NCBI GenBank assembly: GCA_025093555.1
Contig: JAIWNF010000004.1
Location: 806,001 to 870,000 of the forward strand
Origin: Circinella umbellata
Lineage: Eukaryota > Mucoromycota > Mucoromycetes > Mucorales > Lichtheimiaceae
Reading direction: 5' to 3'
Length of the DNA: 64,000 nucleotides
A program made the position numbers and the translations under genes. The notes under the pieces were generated by a model. It saw only the letters and a list, made by a program, of their open reading frames with translations. It made no database searches and was not told the origin of the DNA. Shown piece by piece: positions 59,689-64,000 of this stretch (position 1 is its first letter; every line of letters begins with the position of its first letter).

Positions 59689-61020
59689 ATGAGCAGTGAT
59701 TTACCTACTTATGATCAGCTTCCTATCAAACCTGAATACCCCCCTCATTCTGCATGGGGTGTTTGGGGTGAAGATGATAATTTAGGTACCTTGAACCTTT
59801 TGACAGAAGACGTTGTTAAAGAGGTAATAAAAATTGTGCATATTTGTCTATATAATCAGTGATAGGTAATGTTTGTAACACAACTTTGCTTAATTTTCAA
59901 ACAGGCAGGTCAATGCATCAAGTCAGGCAAGGTATTTGCATTGAATTGGGAATTGGAAAAGCCTAACCCACCATTGTTTGGTCGCCAAACTATTAAGCAT
60001 AATCTACATCCACATACTGCCGAAAACATTTCATTTGATGACTCTTATGATACATTTAATCCTCAATCTTCTAGTCAATGGGATGGTCTTCGTCACATTT
60101 GTCATATGCCTACAAAAACTTTTTATAATGGTATCAAGCCTGATGAAATCGTAAAAGGCGAATCAGGTCGTCTCGGTGTTCATCATATGGCACGCCGCGG
60201 TATTGCTGGCCGGGCTGTTCTGTTGGATTACGCTCGTTGGGCTGAGAAACATAGACCGGACTTTAATCCTTTGATTCGTTCAGAAATCCCGGTAGAAGAA
60301 TTGAAGCAAGTTGCCGAAGCCCAAAATGTCACTTTTAAGAAGGGTGATATTCTTTTGGTATATATTTTATATTATGATTTTTGATAAAAAAAAAAAAAAG
60401 AAAAGTTGATTTTGAAAGGTATAAAAATATTAAAACAAAGCATATAATCATATATATGTTAGGTACGTGTTGGCTGGATGGCTGCATATGAAAAGGAACG
60501 TCATCGATTGCATGAAATGATGGATTTGGAACATCCTGAATGTGCTGGTGTCAAAGCTTGCGAAGAAACTTTCCGATGGATTTGGGATAATCATTTTGCT
60601 GCTGTGGGTTCCGATAATTTTCCCTTCGAAGCGTTCCCACCAACATGGGAAAAATCATGCCGTAAGTTTTCTTTTTTAAAAAAAATATTAGCTACTTATT
60701 GTGTCAGTATGAACAACAACAACAACAAAAGATTAACCTTTTGCAATGCTATTACGCACTTCTCTTTGTAGATTCTCAATTTTTGGGTGGTTGGGGTATG
60801 CCAATGTAAGTATAATAAAAATCTTCTTCTTATTTTATTTTAATACGTACAACAGCTAATTTTTTTTTCTTTGACTTTGTTTAGTGGTGAAATGTTCTTC
60901 CTTGAAAAACTTGCTGAAGATTCAGCTCAAGATGGTGTTTATGAATACTTTTTTACAAGTGCTCCATTAAATATATATCAAGGTGTTGCTACTCCTCCAA
61001 ATGCTGTCTGTATCAAATAA
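59689..61020 (+). CDS. Cyclase / kynurenine-formamidase-like metal hydrolase
   Basis: Member of the putative-cyclase family (Pfam 'Cyclase') that includes kynurenine formamidase; fungal paralogues mostly lack an assigned substrate. Five exons: 59689-59823, 59905-60357, 60463-60661, 60772-60805 and 60885-61020; 318 residues. Motifs in order: WGVWGEDDNLGTLNLLT, GKVFALNWELEKPNPPLFGR, SSQWDGLRHICHMPTKTFYN (metal-site region, the fungal variant of HxGTHxD), HHMARRGIAGRAVLLDYARW, FKKGDILLVRVGW, DNFPFEAFPP and GMPIGEMFFLEKLAED. The ending SAPLNIYQGVATPPNAVCIK fits the family's SAPL...G...SP(A/P)NA signature. No signal peptide; cytosolic. Exon 4 is 34 nt. Confidence 0.9.
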
Positions 61021-63071
61021 ACAAATACCGTTACAGTATATCATATAATACATTTTAATCCTTTTAATATTGCGTATATCTTTTTTTTTCTTTCTTTCTT
61101 TGTTAAATGATAATGTTACCAATATGTATAGTAAGCTTCAGTAAATAAATATAATTCAATGTCATCATTAATCTTTATCATGCAAAATGTATAATATTCA
61201 AATAAAATGGTAGACATTTATTATTTTTTATAATAGGAAGTCTGATTAATATTAATAATTTGACTACTTTATAATATAAGCCTGATATACCTTTTCCTTT
61301 TCTCTTAATAGTTACGTAGTCGGTTTATTTTATTTGGCACGAACCCGACTGTCATAATGACTGGGTTACTTGTTTGGATCGTATAAAGTACACAATCCAT
61401 GTTATCTTGATAGCCTAGTAAAAATGCTCTATTTTGATTAATCATTTTGAACATTGAAACTCCCTTTTTGACTTTTTAGTATAGTTGTTAAGTTTACCAC
61501 ACCACTATAAGGTTGTCTATTTCGAGATTTACGTAGAATATTGAGATTGGATCAGAGATCAAGAATAAACTCTCACAACTGTAAATCTTTGCAGCAAAAC
61601 AAAAAGCGAGGGTTGGTGAACGTAAATAGTCATTGTCTGCTGCTTAGTAATCATGCAAATGTGGAGCACACCCCCGATTGACCTTAATGTCTTGACTGTA
61701 TGATCCAATGATCTCCTTAAACAGTCCAAGTTTTCGCCACAGTCTTCGTGTCCAAGCATAATTCATCTGTCGGAGGAAATTATTATAAATCCTGCGGTGA
61801 CAAAGATTAATCGATCAGGAAGAAGGTCAATAAGTCGTTTGGAACCTTTTCACCATTGTCATCAAAGACTCAAAAGGTATAGATCAAGAGTACAGAGGGG
61901 AGATTATATGACTGAGAAACAACGAGTAGAGCGGTGGTTCTTAATCAAATGTAATACTAGGGTCGAAAAATTTAAGGTGATAGTTACCACTAATTGTATA
62001 ATTTTGTGAACATGAGCTTCATTATTGTTTGTAAGATACAAGTGTGATCCGACTCTTATATGTGGTAATATAATGTCATTGAATACTCTCAAAAACGAGG
62101 AAATCACGTGTCTCTCTCTGGTTGTCATAGCTTCCCTTGTCATTTTTGAGCAAAAGAGCCATTGAAAAATACAGTACAAGGAACTTCTCTTCTTGTTTTC
62201 TGTACGTAACTTCAAGTTGTATAATTACATCATGGTAGGATCAGTACACTATGTAGTCAGCTTTGATTAATGATATAGTACTACGTATGAAAGTATATAA
62301 AGCAGATCAAGAGTGACCATAGGAGTTCTTTGTATCGTACGTATTCTTTAATGCCTTCTTTGGAAATGGAGAGATGATGGAATACTTTTTGTTCTGAAGT
62401 ATATATGTAATATTAATCAAAAACAAATAATGAATTTCATTAGATAGATTTATTACTTTACTATTTCTGTCTTTAATTTATTATTAGATTTTACTTTTGA
62501 CTTGCATTAAGTGAATAAAGTATACTGTCTTTCTTTGATGAATGTAAATGCAGTAGTAATATATTAAATAGTCAAGTATTCTATTATACAAACTCAGTTA
62601 GGTTTTGCTGCCTAATTTTTTTTGGGGTATTGTGTGCCTCAACTCAACTGGTCTTACTTTCTAGGTGCCCCTTTTTTTTTTTTGTTTGACTGTATATTTA
62701 TATATATATACTCTTTTTTTTAATTCAAATAAAGTCATCCATATAAAAAAAAGAACAAGAATACTATTGAGATTGTAACGTTCTATATATTTTTTAGTTG
62801 GTTTAGATTAGAAAGAAAGGGAACCAAAAGAATACAAAAATAAAAAAATAAAAATAAAAAAAACCAAGAGACAAGAAAACTTATTTTATTTTTTGTGAGT
62901 CTGTCTCCTTCCCTTCTCTCTCTCTCTCTCTCTCTCTCTTACGAAAACTTTTTTTTATTTTATTTCTCCAATCTGTATTGGGCAATTCACACACAAAAAC
63001 ATAATACACGTCCATTTGTTTTTTGTTTTTTTTTTTTTTGAGGAAGAAAAAAAAAAATAACAATCATATAT
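61021..63071. other. 2 kb intergenic region before the AT-hook gene
   Basis: AT-rich; open stretches at 61559-61759 (-), 61797-62009 (+) and 61904-62215 (-) have no recognisable motif. A CT microsatellite at about 62915-62940 and T runs form the leader of the last gene. No supportable gene. Confidence 0.5.
62915..62940. repeat. CT microsatellite
   Basis: About twelve CT units followed by TTACG, within the pyrimidine-rich leader of the downstream gene. Confidence 0.85.
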
Positions 63072-64000
63072 ATGCCTTTAAAAACACGAGGACGTGGTAG
63101 AGGTACAGGTCGTCGTGGACGTCCTAAAAAGTATCCGCGTGCAGAAGAATTTCAACAAGATCAATTACAACAACCACAAAAAGAACGACAACTTACTATC
63201 AAACCACCACCACCTTATAATAATAGTTTAGTATTGAATAGTTCCATCGCTACTCCAACCCATCTTGAAAATAATACTAATGGTCATACAGCAGTAAGAC
63301 CAAGAGAAGAACGATCTTACAAAGATTACTTTCCCAATTTAAATTTGAAACAGCCTTTAAAGATTGTTAGGGTGTCATTAGCAGATCGTCAACAAGATGT
63401 TATTAATAATAATGAAACAGTAACAACAGAGACACAAATAGATAATACTTTATTATCAACAGCAACACAGGCAACTGACAACAAGAAAGGAGACGATGAT
63501 AATAATAGTAATAGTAGTGAAAATAATAAACAGCAAGAAGTACCTGAAATTCCACGCGAAAGTTCTGAAGAATCTGAACTCTCTTCTGTGAGCCTCGATG
63601 AATCCGTTCCAGTGGGAGTAGAAAATGGATCATTGAATAAACAACAAAAAGTGACAGAACAAGAAGATGAAGACAAACTAATTAGTAGTAATAGTAGTTT
63701 ATCGTTGTACGAATCAAACGAAAACAGTAATTCATCTGATGCTTTGACTGAAGACAAGGTTACAATAACTAGTGGGACAGTATCATCATCATCACCATCT
63801 TCTTCTTCTTCTTCTGATCATATCATGGATGTGGATATCAATGAGAACGATAACGACAAAAGCGATAATGAACAAGTAGTTGATATTGATACGACAAATA
63901 GTAATAATGAATCATCATCACCTGAACAACAACAAACAATCGAGACAATAGAAAGAAATGGAGATCCATTAGTAGATCATCATAAAGAAGGTGACTTATA
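63072..64000 (+). CDS. AT-hook protein, N-terminal part (runs off the window)
   Basis: Open from ATG 63072 to the window end (309 complete codons, no stop), so the gene is truncated on the right. The N-terminus KTRGRGRGTGRRGRPKKYPR contains an AT-hook core (GRP at 16-18 flanked by basic residues), a minor-groove DNA-binding motif found in chromatin proteins. A short conserved-looking block YKDYFPNLNLKQPLKIVRVS follows at about 84-103. The rest is disordered, rich in Asn/Ser/Gln/Glu, with Ser runs (SSSPSSSSSS) and an acidic MDVDINENDNDKSDNEQ segment. A chromatin-remodeller or transcription-factor subunit is likely, but the defining domain lies outside the window. Confidence 0.7.
   Translation, partial: MPLKTRGRGRGTGRRGRPKKYPRAEEFQQDQLQQPQKERQLTIKPPPPYNNSLVLNSSIATPTHLENNTNGHTAVRPREERSYKDYFPNLNLKQPLKIVRVSLADRQQDVINNNETVTTETQIDNTLLSTATQATDNKKGDDDNNSNSSENNKQQEVPEIPRESSEESELSSVSLDESVPVGVENGSLNKQQKVTEQEDEDKLISSNSSLSLYESNENSNSSDALTEDKVTITSGTVSSSSPSSSSSSDHIMDVDINENDNDKSDNEQVVDIDTTNSNNESSSPEQQQTIETIERNGDPLVDHHKEGDL

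Noticed and set aside
61929..61950. GAGCGGTGGTTCTTAATCAAA resembling a hAT-type terminal repeat
   Set aside because: No partner inverted repeat and no 8-bp duplication could be found nearby.
61904..62215. 103-codon minus-strand ORF overlapping a 70-codon plus-strand ORF
   Set aside because: Overlapping open stretches on both strands without recognisable motifs; probably chance.

Overview
The window is AT-rich nuclear DNA from a filamentous fungus. Genes are spliced, with mostly short (about 50-170 nt) GT..AG introns, and they lie on both strands. The gene set (septin, Dot1, Edc3, mitochondrial MutS, Tim21, Sec61-beta, a G-gamma ending CCNIM) is fungal. Two repeat-associated coding sequences match, as far as I recall, families common in Mucoromycota. 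A Mucorales-like early-diverging fungus is therefore my best guess; it is an inference and no ribosomal marker is present to confirm it.

Layout. 1-4.7 kb: C-terminal part of the dynamin-like GTPase MGM1 (+), then EDC3 (-, eight exons). 4.7-7.8 kb: gene desert with decayed repeats. 7.8-20 kb: DOT1, mitochondrial MSH1, VPS72/YL1 and the arginine methyltransferase HMT1/PRMT1, so three chromatin genes lie within 12 kb; a 1 kb element with 34-bp inverted repeats sits between MSH1 and VPS72. 20-28.3 kb: a small PPxY tail-anchored protein, a short-exon G-protein gamma subunit, an unknown 95-residue protein, PRPP synthetase and an aldehyde dehydrogenase. 29.4-30.2 kb: Sec61-beta, whose start codon is an exon by itself. 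30.2-35.2 kb: a 5 kb desert. 35.2-39.3 kb: a secreted GH25 lysozyme and a divergent hexokinase. 43-50.2 kb: TIM21, a CDC3-type septin, two unknown disordered proteins and a small basic protein that may be a ribosome-biogenesis factor.

50.3-56.3 kb is an accessory block: a Tc1/mariner element with TA target sites and a broken transposase, a 1.38 kb non-autonomous element with GGCGCGCC-studded inverted repeats and an 8-bp target duplication, a decayed multi-exon gene with an ExK nuclease-like motif and one in-frame stop, and an eight-copy 23-bp repeat. 56.5-64 kb returns to ordinary genes: a class I/II aminotransferase, a cyclase-family hydrolase and the start of an AT-hook protein running off the edge.

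No operon logic applies. Most genes are housekeeping, mapped here by joining exons so that reading phase is kept across every junction; total coding lengths come out as exact multiples of three. No tRNA, rRNA or CRISPR was recognised. Exon joins and family calls rest on reading the sequence only; no database search was possible.
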